Positions 25,010 through 34,041 of a stretch of 64,000 bases of DNA are shown piece by piece. The position numbers and the translations under genes are program-made. Location of the stretch: assembly GCA_016714795.1 (NCBI GenBank), contig JADKCA010000001.1, positions 434,001 to 498,000 on the forward strand. Direction: 5' to 3'. This stretch comes from Sphingomonadales bacterium (GTDB lineage: Bacteria; Pseudomonadota; Alphaproteobacteria; Sphingomonadales; Sphingomonadaceae). The number at the start of each line of letters is the position of its first letter. Within the stretch, counting starts at the first letter, position 1. A model generated the notes under the pieces. The model ran no database searches, was not told the origin of the DNA, and saw nothing but the letters and a program-made list of their open reading frames with translations.

Positions 25010-25870
25010 ATGTGCGACGAGAAGACCGAAGCCGATCTGGCTGATGCCGGACTGAACCGGCGTGATTTTGCCACGGGCCTGGGCGCGGCAGGCGTTGCCG
25101 CCATGCTGCCGGCAGAGGCGTGGGCTGCGGATCTGATCGAGCAGGATGTGGCCATCACCACACCCGATGGTGTGGCAGACGCGCACTTCGTCCGCCCGCG
25201 CAAGGGAAAGCATGCTGCTGTGCTGGTTTGGCCCGATATCTGGGGCCTGCGCCCGGCCTTCAAGGATATGGCACGCCGGATGGCGGCGCAGGGCTATGCT
25301 GTGCTGACTGTCAATCAATTCTACCGCGATGCAAAAGCCCCCATCATCCTGACGGGCAATAACCCGCGCTCTCAAGAAAATTTTGCGATTGTGCGCGGCT
25401 ATGCGGCCAAGCTGAATGCGGCGAGCGCCAAGCAGGATGCCACCGCCTATATCGGCTTTCTGGATCGCCAGAAGGGCGTGGACAGGCGCAAGGGTGTGGG
25501 CGTGACCGGCTATTGCATGGGCGGCCCGCTGGTCGTCATTTCAGCCGCGGCCGTTCCCGCGCGGGTGAAAGCAGGGGCGACCTTCCATTCGGTGCCATTG
25601 GTGACGGATGCGGCAGACAGCCCGCACCTCCTGTTTCAGAAGAGCAAGGCGGCATTCCGGATTGCCACGGCGAAAAATGATGATGAGCAGCGCCCCGATG
25701 AAAAGGCGCAACTGACCGAAGCGTTCAAAGGCGCAGGGCTGAAGGGCGAAGTAGAGGTCTATCCCGCGATGCACGGCTGGGTGCCGGCAGGCGGTCCCGC
25801 GCACGATGCGGTGCAGGCCGAACGGGCATGGGACAAGATGTTCGCCCTGTTCCGCGAGGCGCTGGGCTAA
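25010..25870 (+). CDS. Dienelactone hydrolase family protein with Tat signal
   Basis: 286 residues from the ATG at 25010 (CCGGAGGGAG upstream). A twin-arginine signal LNRRDFATGLGAAGVAAML ends near AWA. The alpha/beta hydrolase core has the cysteine nucleophile in GYCMGG (Cys169), an acidic residue in TAKNDDEQRP (about 224-225) and the catalytic His255 (AMHGWV), the Cys-Asp-His triad of dienelactone hydrolases. Tat export makes a cytoplasmic chlorocatechol role unlikely, and the substrate is unknown. It may be co-transcribed with the ferritin-like gene 17 bases upstream. Confidence 0.9.
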   Translation: MCDEKTEADLADAGLNRRDFATGLGAAGVAAMLPAEAWAADLIEQDVAITTPDGVADAHFVRPRKGKHAAVLVWPDIWGLRPAFKDMARRMAAQGYAVLTVNQFYRDAKAPIILTGNNPRSQENFAIVRGYAAKLNAASAKQDATAYIGFLDRQKGVDRRKGVGVTGYCMGGPLVVISAAAVPARVKAGATFHSVPLVTDAADSPHLLFQKSKAAFRIATAKNDDEQRPDEKAQLTEAFKGAGLKGEVEVYPAMHGWVPAGGPAHDAVQAERAWDKMFALFREALG

Positions 25871-25873
25871 GCC

Positions 25874-26563
25874 TCAATCCCCCATCGGGCGGGGCAGCAG
25901 CAGCGCGAGCAAGATCGCGCGGCTTTCGCCATCGATAATCCCGTCGATCAGTTCGGGACGAAAACGGCGCTGAAAGGCGCGCACGGCCGCTTCCCTGTCT
26001 GTCACGTCATAGCCGAAGCGTTCGAGCGCGAGCAGGAAGCTGGCATCATTCCAAAGCGGATCGACCAGATTCTTCGTGGGACGCGGCAAGGCCAGCCGAT
26101 GCTTGGCAAGATGCGCCCAGGGGAAAAGCTCGCCTGGATCATTCTTGCGCGCCGGGGCCACGTCCGAATGGCCGACAACATTGCCGCGCGTGATGCGGTG
26201 GCGGTGGACGATCTTGCGAGAGAGCTTGATGACCGCTTCCACCTGTGCCTCGGGAAAGGGTCGGTATCCGAATTCATGGCCGGGATTGACGATTTCCACA
26301 CCGACGCTCGCACTGTTCACATCGGTGATGCCTCGCCAATACGAGCGTCCTGCATGCCAGGCGCGCTGGTCTTCATCGACCATGCGGATCACCTGACCAT
26401 CCTCTGCCACCAGATAATGCGCGGAAACCTTTGCTTCCGGGTCGGTCAACCGGGCCAGAGCAGAGGCGGCGTCCTGCATCCCCGTATAGTGCAGAACCAG
26501 CATGGTGACGGGCAGACTGCGCTCATCAAAATTGGGGGAGGGGGTTTCAATGATGTGGCTCAT
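25874..26563 (-). CDS. N-acetylmuramoyl-L-alanine amidase (AmpD-like)
   Basis: 229 residues. An Amidase_2 domain carries zinc-ligand motifs: VLHYTGM near residue 25, AWHAGRSYWRG, VGVEIVNPG, and GHSDVAPARKNDPGELFPW with the later His/Asp ligands. A short C-terminal peptidoglycan-binding-like helical domain follows (RAFQRRFRPELIDGIID). There is no signal peptide, so it is probably the cytosolic type that cleaves anhydro-muropeptides during cell-wall recycling. The ATG overlaps the stop of the EamA transporter gene (ATGA). Confidence 0.92.
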   Translation of the reverse strand: MSHIIETPSPNFDERSLPVTMLVLHYTGMQDAASALARLTDPEAKVSAHYLVAEDGQVIRMVDEDQRAWHAGRSYWRGITDVNSASVGVEIVNPGHEFGYRPFPEAQVEAVIKLSRKIVHRHRITRGNVVGHSDVAPARKNDPGELFPWAHLAKHRLALPRPTKNLVDPLWNDASFLLALERFGYDVTDREAAVRAFQRRFRPELIDGIIDGESRAILLALLLPRPMGD

Positions 26564-27462
26564 GCCAATCCCTCATGTTCGCGTGCATGGGCGGTACGGA
26601 TGGTAACGATGGCAACGCCGACCAGCACGGTGATGCCACCCACAATCATCACCGGTGTGATATTCGTGCCGAACCACCATGCCGCAGCGGCCACCGAAAT
26701 GACAGGGTTGACCAATGTCAGCGGCACAACGGTGCTGACGGGATGGCGTTGCAGCAGAAAACTCATTGCGCCTTGCCCCAAGACAGTGGAGCCCAAGGCG
26801 GAGAAAAGTATCCAGCTGAGCGACGACATCGGCAAATCGGGAATGGCGCGCACCGCCTGCGGTTCTGCCAGCCACGCCACCGGAAACAGGCACAAAGTAC
26901 CGATCAGGCCAATCCACGCATAGATGGTGAGCACCGGAACACCCTTCAGCCGCCGTTGGATCAGCGAGCAGACCGCCCAGACCGCGCTTGCGCCTGCCGT
27001 GATGGCCATGCCGAGCTCTTCGTTGATCGCTGCCGGATCGAAGACGAGCAGCGCGACGCCGATAAAGGCCAGCGCCATACCGATCAGCCGGTATTTATGG
27101 ATGCGTTCGCCCAGCACCAGAACGGCAAGGATGAGCGAGAAGGGCGCGCCGAGTTGCCCGGCAATGGCGAGTGCGGGGACGTTGTCCGACACGGCAAGCG
27201 ACCAGTTGACGAGGATGTAGAACAGGCTGCCAGACAGAAGGCCGAGCCCCGTCAATTCGCGCATTCGCCCTGGCACGATGCGGAGCGCGGGCAGGCAGAT
27301 CAGCAGCACCATCGCCTGCCTCAGCCACGCGGCTGTCATCGGCTGGACCAGATCGACGCCCATTTTGACCGCGACGAGGTTCAGCCCCCACATCACGTTC
27401 ATGACGATAACAGCGAAAATGTCGGCAGCACCAAAAGGCTGGTGCGGCTGCGCCTCGCTCAC
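26560..27462 (-). CDS. EamA-type DMT transporter
   Basis: 300 residues with about ten hydrophobic helices in two EamA repeats, the first beginning at IFAVIVMNVMWGLNLVAVKMG and the second at ITAGASAVWAVCSLIQ. The fold is that of the drug/metabolite transporter superfamily. The substrate cannot be told from sequence. It is the middle gene of a three-gene minus-strand set chpT - transporter - amidase, each overlapping the next by four bases (ATGA). A second EamA gene of a different subtype lies at 46.5-47.3 kb. Confidence 0.9.
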   Translation of the reverse strand: MSEAQPHQPFGAADIFAVIVMNVMWGLNLVAVKMGVDLVQPMTAAWLRQAMVLLICLPALRIVPGRMRELTGLGLLSGSLFYILVNWSLAVSDNVPALAIAGQLGAPFSLILAVLVLGERIHKYRLIGMALAFIGVALLVFDPAAINEELGMAITAGASAVWAVCSLIQRRLKGVPVLTIYAWIGLIGTLCLFPVAWLAEPQAVRAIPDLPMSSLSWILFSALGSTVLGQGAMSFLLQRHPVSTVVPLTLVNPVISVAAAAWWFGTNITPVMIVGGITVLVGVAIVTIRTAHAREHEGLA

Positions 27463-28103
27463 GCGCTCGACAGGGTGGCACCGATCAGCAGTGCCGGTTC
27501 GGTCGGGTCAGACGCCTGGATTGATCCGCCATGGCGCGCCAGGATTTCATGCGCCAGCCATGCGCCCACCGTGCGCGGCGAAATATCGGAGGCCTTGGCC
27601 TGACCGAGCATTGCCGCCCGGATTTCCGGATCGAGGATCAGGCGTGGGCCTTCTGCGCGCACCACGATTTCGATGGCGGAGCCACGCTGTTCAGCGCCCA
27701 CCGTCAACTGGCCGCCGCGCACCAGCGCGTCTCCGGCCATCATCGCAAGGTTGAGCATCAGCTTGACGGCAGGCTTGGGCAGCAGTGGCGCATCGACCAT
27801 CCAGCCCAACTGGACGCGACCCGTTGTGGAGAAAAGGCCCATCAGCGCGGTCTTGGCCTCGCCCGTATCCACTTCATCGCCGTATCCACCAGCTGCCCCG
27901 AAGGCGAGGCGGAAGAATTTGAGCTTGTTGGCGGTCGATGTGGAGCTGTCTGCCAGCAGGCCCATCACCTGATCGCGCATGCCGGGGTCTTTCTCGTCAG
28001 CCAGCAGTTCCAGACCATTGGCCATCGCGCCCACCGGGCTGAGCAGATCATGGCACAGACGCGAGCAGAGGAGGGAGGCGAAATCGACGGGATCGAGCGA
28101 CAT
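27459..28103 (-). CDS. chpT: Histidine phosphotransferase ChpT
   Basis: 214 residues. The N-terminal dimerisation helix carries the phospho-accepting His18 in SRLCHDLLSPVGA, and a degenerate HATPase-like domain follows, as in the PF10090 family. In Caulobacter ChpT passes phosphate from CckA to CtrA and CpdR, controlling the cell cycle. The same phosphorelay is conserved in sphingomonads. The motif LAMMAGDALVRGG fits the pseudo-ATPase domain. It is divergent from argS, and its stop overlaps the EamA gene. Confidence 0.92.
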   Translation of the reverse strand: MSLDPVDFASLLCSRLCHDLLSPVGAMANGLELLADEKDPGMRDQVMGLLADSSTSTANKLKFFRLAFGAAGGYGDEVDTGEAKTALMGLFSTTGRVQLGWMVDAPLLPKPAVKLMLNLAMMAGDALVRGGQLTVGAEQRGSAIEIVVRAEGPRLILDPEIRAAMLGQAKASDISPRTVGAWLAHEILARHGGSIQASDPTEPALLIGATLSSA

Positions 28104-28236
28104 GGAGCATTAACCTTGTTCGTGATGATTGTGTCTTTGGCGAAGCGGTTGGCGCGATGCAACCGCCCATTGCGGGAACCGCCCTGCATGGTCTAAAGCC
28201 GCGACCCTTCACAAAACGCAAATATCGGAACCGATT

Positions 28237-29967
28237 GTGTCCACTTTGTACGCCCGCTTTGCTGCCCATGTTGATGCGGCACTCGATGCCCTTGAAACCG
28301 ATGGCGTTCTGGCGCGCGGGCTGGACCGCAGGAATGTGACGGTGGAGCCGCCGCGCGATGCCTCGCACGGCGATCTGGCAACCAACGCGGCGATGGTCCT
28401 CTCCAAGGGCGCAAAGATGAACCCGCGCGCGCTGGCAGAGGCGATTGTCGGGCGATTGTCTGCACTGGATGAAGTGGTTTCTGCCGACATTGCCGGGCCG
28501 GGCTTCATCAATATGCGGCTGGCCGAGGATGCGTGGCGCAGCGAACTGGCTGCCATCCATGCCAGCGGTGCCGATTATGGCAAATCGGCGATGGGCGCGG
28601 GAAAGACCGTGAACATCGAATATGTTTCCGCCAACCCCACTGGTCCCATGCACATGGGCCATTGCCGCGGCGCAGTGGTGGGCGATGCTCTTGCCAGCCT
28701 GCTGGGCTTTGCCGGGCATGACGTGATCCGCGAATATTATGTGAATGATGCTGGCGGTCAGGTCGATGTGCTCGCCCGGTCTGTACATCTGCGGTATCGC
28801 GAGGCGCTGGGCGAAGCGATTGGCGAAATTCCGGAAGGTCTCTATCCCGGCGATTATCTGATCCCGGTTGGGCAGAAGCTGGCGGCGGAGCATCGCGATG
28901 CCTTTGTGGGCAAGCCGGAAGCTGACTGGCTGAAGCTGTTCCGCGAAACGGCGGTCGCGGCAATGCTCGTCATGATCAAGGATGATCTGGCGCTGCTGGG
29001 CATTCATCATGACGTGTTCGCTTCGGAAGCCGTCGTGCAGGCGGAGAAGAAGCCCGAAGCTGCCGAGGCTTTCCTGCGCGAGCGGGGCCTTGTTTATGAT
29101 GGCGAGCTGGAAGCACCCAAAGGTGAGGTTGATCCCGATTGGGAGCCGGTCACGCTGCCGCTGTTCCGTTCAACGCAGTTCGGCGATGATCAGGATCGCC
29201 CGATCAAGAAGAGCAATGGCAGCTGGACCTATTTCGGTGCCGACATGGCGTACCATTTCCAGAAGGCGCAAAAGGCCGATGCGCTGATCGACATCTGGGG
29301 TGCGGACCATGCGGGCACCGTCAAACGGATCAGGGCGGCGGTCGAGGCGCTGACAGGTGGCACCAAGCCGTTTGATGTCAAGCTTGTCCAGATGGTGCGG
29401 CTGCTGCGCGGCGGGGAGCCCGTCAAGATGTCCAAGCGGGCCGGGAATTTCGTGACGCTGGCTGATGTGGTGCGGGAAGTCGGCAAGGATGTTGTCCGCT
29501 TCACCATGCTCACCCGCAAGGCCGATGCGCAAATGGATTTCGATTTCGCCAAGGTGGTGGAGGCGAGCAAGGATAATCCGGTCTTCTACGTCCAATATGC
29601 CCATGCGCGCATCTGTTCGCTGCGGCGGCGCATTGGCGAAGCGGGCATGGATGTGAACGCCGCGCCCGAACCTGCTCTGCTGGATGCAGAGGATCTGGAT
29701 CTTGCCAAACTGGCCGCGCAATTCCCCAGGATTGTGGAAAGCGCGGCGCTCGCGCGTGAGCCGCACCGCATTGCATTCTATCTGTATGATCTGGCTGCGG
29801 CCTTCCATGCCTTCTGGAATGTGGGCAATGACAGGCCGGATCGGAGAATATTGGTGGTTAATAACGTCAAATTAACTATATCGCGTCTTTATCTCGCGGA
29901 TGCGATCCGGCAGGTTATTGCAAACGGCCTGTCGATCATGGGGGTCCAGCCCGTCCAGGAGATGTGA
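28237..29967 (+). CDS. argS: Arginyl-tRNA synthetase
   Basis: Class Ia synthetase that charges tRNA-Arg. A GTG start at 28237 (VSTLYARFAAHVD) gives 576 residues, the normal length. The upstream in-frame extension has no family similarity. The HIGH-type motif is NPTGPMHMGHCRGAVVG, and the KMSK-type motif appears as MSKRAGN. The C-terminal anticodon-binding domain ends LYLADAIRQVIANGLSIMGV. A SPOR-domain gene follows three bases later and is probably in the same operon. Confidence 0.96.
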   Translation: MSTLYARFAAHVDAALDALETDGVLARGLDRRNVTVEPPRDASHGDLATNAAMVLSKGAKMNPRALAEAIVGRLSALDEVVSADIAGPGFINMRLAEDAWRSELAAIHASGADYGKSAMGAGKTVNIEYVSANPTGPMHMGHCRGAVVGDALASLLGFAGHDVIREYYVNDAGGQVDVLARSVHLRYREALGEAIGEIPEGLYPGDYLIPVGQKLAAEHRDAFVGKPEADWLKLFRETAVAAMLVMIKDDLALLGIHHDVFASEAVVQAEKKPEAAEAFLRERGLVYDGELEAPKGEVDPDWEPVTLPLFRSTQFGDDQDRPIKKSNGSWTYFGADMAYHFQKAQKADALIDIWGADHAGTVKRIRAAVEALTGGTKPFDVKLVQMVRLLRGGEPVKMSKRAGNFVTLADVVREVGKDVVRFTMLTRKADAQMDFDFAKVVEASKDNPVFYVQYAHARICSLRRRIGEAGMDVNAAPEPALLDAEDLDLAKLAAQFPRIVESAALAREPHRIAFYLYDLAAAFHAFWNVGNDRPDRRILVVNNVKLTISRLYLADAIRQVIANGLSIMGVQPVQEM

Positions 29968-29970
29968 GTT

Positions 29971-30681
29971 ATGTCCGACACCGAGTATCAGACCAATCTT
30001 GATGATCAGGATCGGCTGCCCTGGCTAGAGGCTGTCGAAAGCGATGATGATCAGGAAGGCATGTCGGCCTCCAAGCTGCTGGGCTTCGTGCTCGCGGCGC
30101 TGCTCGCCTTGCTCGTCGTGATTGGCGGCGTGTGGTGGCTGCGCAGCCAGAAGGCCCCGGCGGATGGTGATGGCCAGCTCATCACCGCGCAGGAAGGCGA
30201 TTACAAGGTCAAGGCCAATGATGATGACGGCCTGAAGGTCGAAGGTCAGGGCGATGCCACCTTCGCCGCTTCTGAAGGCGCAGAGGCCAATGGCACCGTA
30301 GCCGCGGCCGCGCAGGCCGAAGCACCCGTTGAGGGCGTGAAAGCTCCGGCCACTGCCACGGCCCCCGCAACGGCGGCCAAGCCGGTTGTGACTGCAACGG
30401 TGCCTGCTGCACCCGCTGGCAAGATCACACCACCGCCTTCTGCTGTAGGCGGAACACCGATCCAGCTCGGTGCATTCGGTTCGCAGGCTTCAGCCGATCA
30501 GGCATGGGCCAAGCTTGCCGCGCGCCACAAGGTTCTGGCTGGCATGGCCAAAACGGTGGAAGCGGGCCAGTCTGGCGGCAAAACCGTCTATCGCCTCCGC
30601 GCCAGCGCTTCTTCTCCGGCGGCAGCGGCTTCGGCGTGCAGCGCGATCAAGGCATCCGGCGGCTCCTGCTTGCTGCCCTGA
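29971..30681 (+). CDS. SPOR domain-containing membrane protein
   Basis: 236 residues: a short cytoplasmic N-terminus, one membrane helix (LLGFVLAALLALLVVIGGVWWL, about 36-57), an Ala/Pro/Thr-rich linker, and a C-terminal SPOR domain (TPIQLGAFGSQASADQAWAK to the end). SPOR domains bind denuded septal peptidoglycan, so a division or cell-wall role is expected. The end carries two cysteines in the pattern CSAIKASGGSC, shared with two other SPOR proteins in this window. It follows argS by three bases. A terminator lies 22 bases downstream. Confidence 0.92.
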   Translation: MSDTEYQTNLDDQDRLPWLEAVESDDDQEGMSASKLLGFVLAALLALLVVIGGVWWLRSQKAPADGDGQLITAQEGDYKVKANDDDGLKVEGQGDATFAASEGAEANGTVAAAAQAEAPVEGVKAPATATAPATAAKPVVTATVPAAPAGKITPPPSAVGGTPIQLGAFGSQASADQAWAKLAARHKVLAGMAKTVEAGQSGGKTVYRLRASASSPAAAASACSAIKASGGSCLLP

Positions 30682-30702
30682 TCTGTTCCACAGGACATCT
30701 GA

Positions 30703-30735
30703 AAAAGGCTCCGGATGCGAATTCGGGGCCTTTTC
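30703..30735 (+). terminator. Rho-independent terminator after the argS-SPOR operon
   Basis: Arm AAAAGGCTCC pairs with GGGGCCTTTT (10 pairs with two G-U), and a T-rich 3' end lies within the stem. It is placed 22 bases after the SPOR stop. Confidence 0.75.
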
Positions 30736-30887
30736 TCGTGGTGTGCTTTCGAGATGAGCAAAACACGGCTTCTTGTGCGCCTGATCTCGACACGAACGGA
30801 GACGCCTGAGCGCTTTCGCATCCTATCATCATGGCCCTGCGCAAATTTGCCCTTCCCACGCCCTCTTGGCAGGCCTAGGAAATCGTC

Positions 30888-31646
30888 ATGACGACTGACC
30901 GCATTTATACCGCTGCTCTGTGCGTGATTGGCGACGAGATTCTCTCTGGCCGCACGCAGGACAAGAATATCAGCCAGATCGCGCTATGGCTGAATTTGCA
31001 GGGCATCCGCCTTCGCGAAGTGCGCGTGGTGCCCGATGTGGAAGACGCGATTGTAGAGGCGGTGAACCAGTTGCGCGCGCGCAATGATTATCTGTTCACC
31101 ACCGGCGGCATTGGCCCCACCCATGATGACATCACGGTGGATGCGATTGCGAAAGCGTTGGGTGTGGGTGTGGTCCATCATCCTGAAGCGAGCGCGATGC
31201 TCCACAAATATTACGAAAATCGGGGCGGGGCGACCGAAGCGCGGATGCGCATGGCGCGCGTGCCGGACGGGGCGGACCTGATCCCAAATCGCATGTCTGG
31301 CGCGCCGGGCATCCGCCACGGCAACATTTTCATCATGGCGGGCGTGCCCAGCATCACCGCAGGGATGCTCGATGCGTTGACCGGCACGTTGGAAGGCGGT
31401 GCGCCGCTCCTGTCTGATACGGTGGGTTGCTGGGTGGCAGAAAGCGAGATTGCGGACATGCTGGGCAGTATCGAGCAGGCGCACGAAGGCTGCCAGATCG
31501 GCAGCTACCCCTTCTTTCGCGAAGGCCGGACCGGCTCCAACTTCGTGATCCGCTCCACCGATGCAGAAAAGCTGGCGGCCTGTGCTGATGCACTGGCTGC
31601 GGCTCTGGACGCCATGGGGCGCCCGGCCATTCGTGGTGCCATCTGA
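30888..31646 (+). CDS. Competence/damage-inducible protein A family protein (molybdopterin-binding domain)
   Basis: 252 residues. The MoaB/Mog fold is clear from ALCVIGDEILSGRTQDKN near the start and LFTTGGIGPTHDDITVDAIA. Only the N-terminal CinA-like (COG1058) module is present and the C-terminal nicotinamide-nucleotide amidase domain is absent, as in stand-alone members. Possible roles include ADP-ribose or FAD pyrophosphatase activity, but the substrate is unproven. It starts after a terminator, so it probably has its own promoter. Confidence 0.88.
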   Translation: MTTDRIYTAALCVIGDEILSGRTQDKNISQIALWLNLQGIRLREVRVVPDVEDAIVEAVNQLRARNDYLFTTGGIGPTHDDITVDAIAKALGVGVVHHPEASAMLHKYYENRGGATEARMRMARVPDGADLIPNRMSGAPGIRHGNIFIMAGVPSITAGMLDALTGTLEGGAPLLSDTVGCWVAESEIADMLGSIEQAHEGCQIGSYPFFREGRTGSNFVIRSTDAEKLAACADALAAALDAMGRPAIRGAI

Positions 31647-31657
31647 AAAGGAGAAGT

Positions 31658-32002
31658 ATGATGCGTGTTTCCCTGATCGCCTCCATCGCCCTGCTGGCGA
31701 TACCTGCACCCGTGTTTGCCGATGCCCCCTATAGCGACACCCGTTGCGCTGCGCTGTTCGGCCTGTTTGCTCAAGGCCAGGCCAAGAGCCAGCCCGGCAG
31801 CAACGAGGCCAAGGGGCTCGCCCTGATCGCGCAGAAGCTTGAAGAAAAGGCACTCATGGGCTTTGACGGAGACAAAATGGCGTTCGCCAAAGCGCTCGCT
31901 GCCGAACGTGCGGACCTGCATGGCGGCGTTGATTCCCTGCCCGAAGATGGCGCGGAAGAGATCATGATCGATTGCGCCGGGCGGGTTGGCGTAAAGATGT
32001 GA
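31658..32002 (+). CDS. Hypothetical secreted protein with two cysteines
   Basis: 114 residues with AAGGAGAAG immediately upstream of ATG codons at 31658 and 31661. A signal peptide (VSLIASIALLAIPAPVFA) is followed by a short helical domain with cysteines near each end (DTRCAALFG and MIDCAGRVG), which could form one disulfide. No family is recognised. It lies 11 bases after the CinA-like gene and is probably co-transcribed. It ends 65 bases before parE. Confidence 0.7.
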   Translation: MMRVSLIASIALLAIPAPVFADAPYSDTRCAALFGLFAQGQAKSQPGSNEAKGLALIAQKLEEKALMGFDGDKMAFAKALAAERADLHGGVDSLPEDGAEEIMIDCAGRVGVKM

Positions 32003-32067
32003 TCAAAGGGCGGATGTTCGCCAATTGATCCTTGCCACATTGATTCCCGAAGGCGTATAGCGCCGCC

Positions 32068-34041
32068 ATGTCAGACCTGTTTTCCAGCGCGTCACCCGAG
32101 TCCAACGCCTATTCCGCGTCTGACATCGAAGTTTTGGAAGGGCTGGAGCCCGTCCGTCGCCGCCCCGGCATGTATATTGGCGGCACCGATGAACGGTCCT
32201 ACCACCATCTCGCTGCCGAAGTGCTCGACAATGCGATGGATGAAGCGGTGGCAGGCCATGCCACGCGGATCGAGGTTGTCCTTGATGTCGGCAACCGGCT
32301 GACGATCAGCGACAATGGTCGCGGCATTCCGGTCGATCCTCACCCCAAATTTCCGGACAAATCCGCACTTGAAGTGATTCTGTCCACGCTCCACTCCGGC
32401 GGCAAATTTGCGGGAAAGGCCTATGCCACATCGGGCGGACTGCATGGTGTGGGGATCAGCGTGGTCAACGCGCTCTCCAGCGACACGGTTGTCGAGGTGG
32501 CGCGCAACAAGGAATTGTTCCGTCAGCGCTTCAGCAAGGGCGAAACGCTGGGGCCGCTCGAAAAGCTGGGTGCGGTCAACAACCGGCGCGGGACAACTGT
32601 TGCCTTCACGCCCGATACCGAGATTTTCGGAGAATTGAGCTTCAAGCCGCAGCGGCTGTTCCGGCTGGTCCGTTCCAAGGCCTATCTGTTCGCAGGCGTG
32701 GAAATCCGCTGGAAATGCGCGGCTGAGGTCATCACCGATGATACGCCGTCCGAAGCGGTGTTCCAGTTTCCCGGCGGCCTTGCTGATCATCTGCGCGAGC
32801 AGGTGGGGGACCGCGAATGTGCAACGACCGAGTTTTTCTCCGGGCGGCAGGACTTCCCCGAAGATCAGGGCCGCGTCGAATGGGCAGTGGCGTGGCCGTT
32901 GTGGAGCGAAGGCAGCTATTCCTATTATTGCAACACCATCCCCACGCCAGATGGCGGCACGCATGAAGCGGGGCTGCGCACGGCAATCGTCAAGGGCATC
33001 CGGGCTTTTGGTGCGCTGACAGGGCAGAAAAAGGCTGAGGGCATCACGGCGGACGACATTGTGGCGGGCAGTGAGGTCATGGCGTCAGTCTTTATCCGCG
33101 ATCCGCAGTTCCAGAGCCAGACCAAGGACCGGCTGACGTCACCCGAAGCTGCGCGGCTGGTGGAAAATGCGGTGCGCGATCATTTCGACCATTTCCTGAC
33201 CGACAATATGGAACGCGGAAAGGCCCTGCTAGGGCTCGTGCTTGACCGGATGGATGACCGATTGAGGCGGCGCGCTGAAAAGGAAATCAAAAGAAAAACA
33301 GCTACATCCGGTCGAAAGCTGAGATTACCTGGAAAGTTGACCGATTGTTCGAATGACGGTCCTGAAGGTACCGAGATGTTCATCGTCGAAGGTGACAGCG
33401 CGGGCGGCTCTGCCAAGCAGGCGCGGGATCGCAAGACGCAGGCCATCATGCCCATTCGCGGCAAGATCCTCAACGTCGCTTCAGCCAGCGCAGACAAAAT
33501 CCGTGCCAATCAGGAAATAGCGGACCTGACTCAGGCGATTGGCTGCGGCACCCGCAAGGACTGCAACCCGGACTTGATGCGCTATGAACGCGTCATCATC
33601 ATGACTGATGCAGATGTGGATGGTGCGCATATCGCGACGCTGCTGATGACGTTCTTCTTTCAGGAAATGCCGGAACTGGTGCGGCGCGGGCATCTTTATC
33701 TGGCGCAGCCACCGCTCTATCGCCTGACGCATGGCGCGAAGTCACTCTATGCGCGCGACGATGCGCATCGCGCCGAGATCGAGGCCACTGCCTTCAAGGG
33801 CAAGAAGGTGGAAGTCAGCCGATTCAAAGGCCTGGGAGAGATGAATCCCAACCAGCTGAAAGAAACAACAATGAATGCGGAGACGCGCTCGCTGCTGCGA
33901 GTCACGCTGCCGCAGGAATATGAGGAGAGGGCTCTGGTCCGCGATCTGGTGGACCGGCTTATGGGCAAGAATCCCGAACACCGCTTTGTTTTCATTCAGG
34001 AAAATGCGGCTCGGGTCGATGAAGAGGTAATTGACGCATGA
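32068..34041 (+). CDS. parE: DNA topoisomerase IV subunit B
   Basis: ATPase subunit of topoisomerase IV, which unlinks daughter chromosomes. 657 residues. The GHKL ATPase motifs are RRRPGMYIGGTDE, AEVLDNAMDEA, SDNGRGIPVDPHP and the GGLHGVG loop. The TOPRIM domain has VEGDSAGGSAKQARDRK and later MTDADVDGAHIATLL. ParE is preferred over GyrB on length and on the QSQTKDRLTSPEA region. The stop overlaps the cytochrome c gene as ATGA. Confidence 0.96.
   Translation: MSDLFSSASPESNAYSASDIEVLEGLEPVRRRPGMYIGGTDERSYHHLAAEVLDNAMDEAVAGHATRIEVVLDVGNRLTISDNGRGIPVDPHPKFPDKSALEVILSTLHSGGKFAGKAYATSGGLHGVGISVVNALSSDTVVEVARNKELFRQRFSKGETLGPLEKLGAVNNRRGTTVAFTPDTEIFGELSFKPQRLFRLVRSKAYLFAGVEIRWKCAAEVITDDTPSEAVFQFPGGLADHLREQVGDRECATTEFFSGRQDFPEDQGRVEWAVAWPLWSEGSYSYYCNTIPTPDGGTHEAGLRTAIVKGIRAFGALTGQKKAEGITADDIVAGSEVMASVFIRDPQFQSQTKDRLTSPEAARLVENAVRDHFDHFLTDNMERGKALLGLVLDRMDDRLRRRAEKEIKRKTATSGRKLRLPGKLTDCSNDGPEGTEMFIVEGDSAGGSAKQARDRKTQAIMPIRGKILNVASASADKIRANQEIADLTQAIGCGTRKDCNPDLMRYERVIIMTDADVDGAHIATLLMTFFFQEMPELVRRGHLYLAQPPLYRLTHGAKSLYARDDAHRAEIEATAFKGKKVEVSRFKGLGEMNPNQLKETTMNAETRSLLRVTLPQEYEERALVRDLVDRLMGKNPEHRFVFIQENAARVDEEVIDA

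Noticed and set aside
28110..28115. TTAACC before chpT as a CtrA site
   Set aside because: Only one half-site is present and it overlaps the likely ribosome site of chpT.
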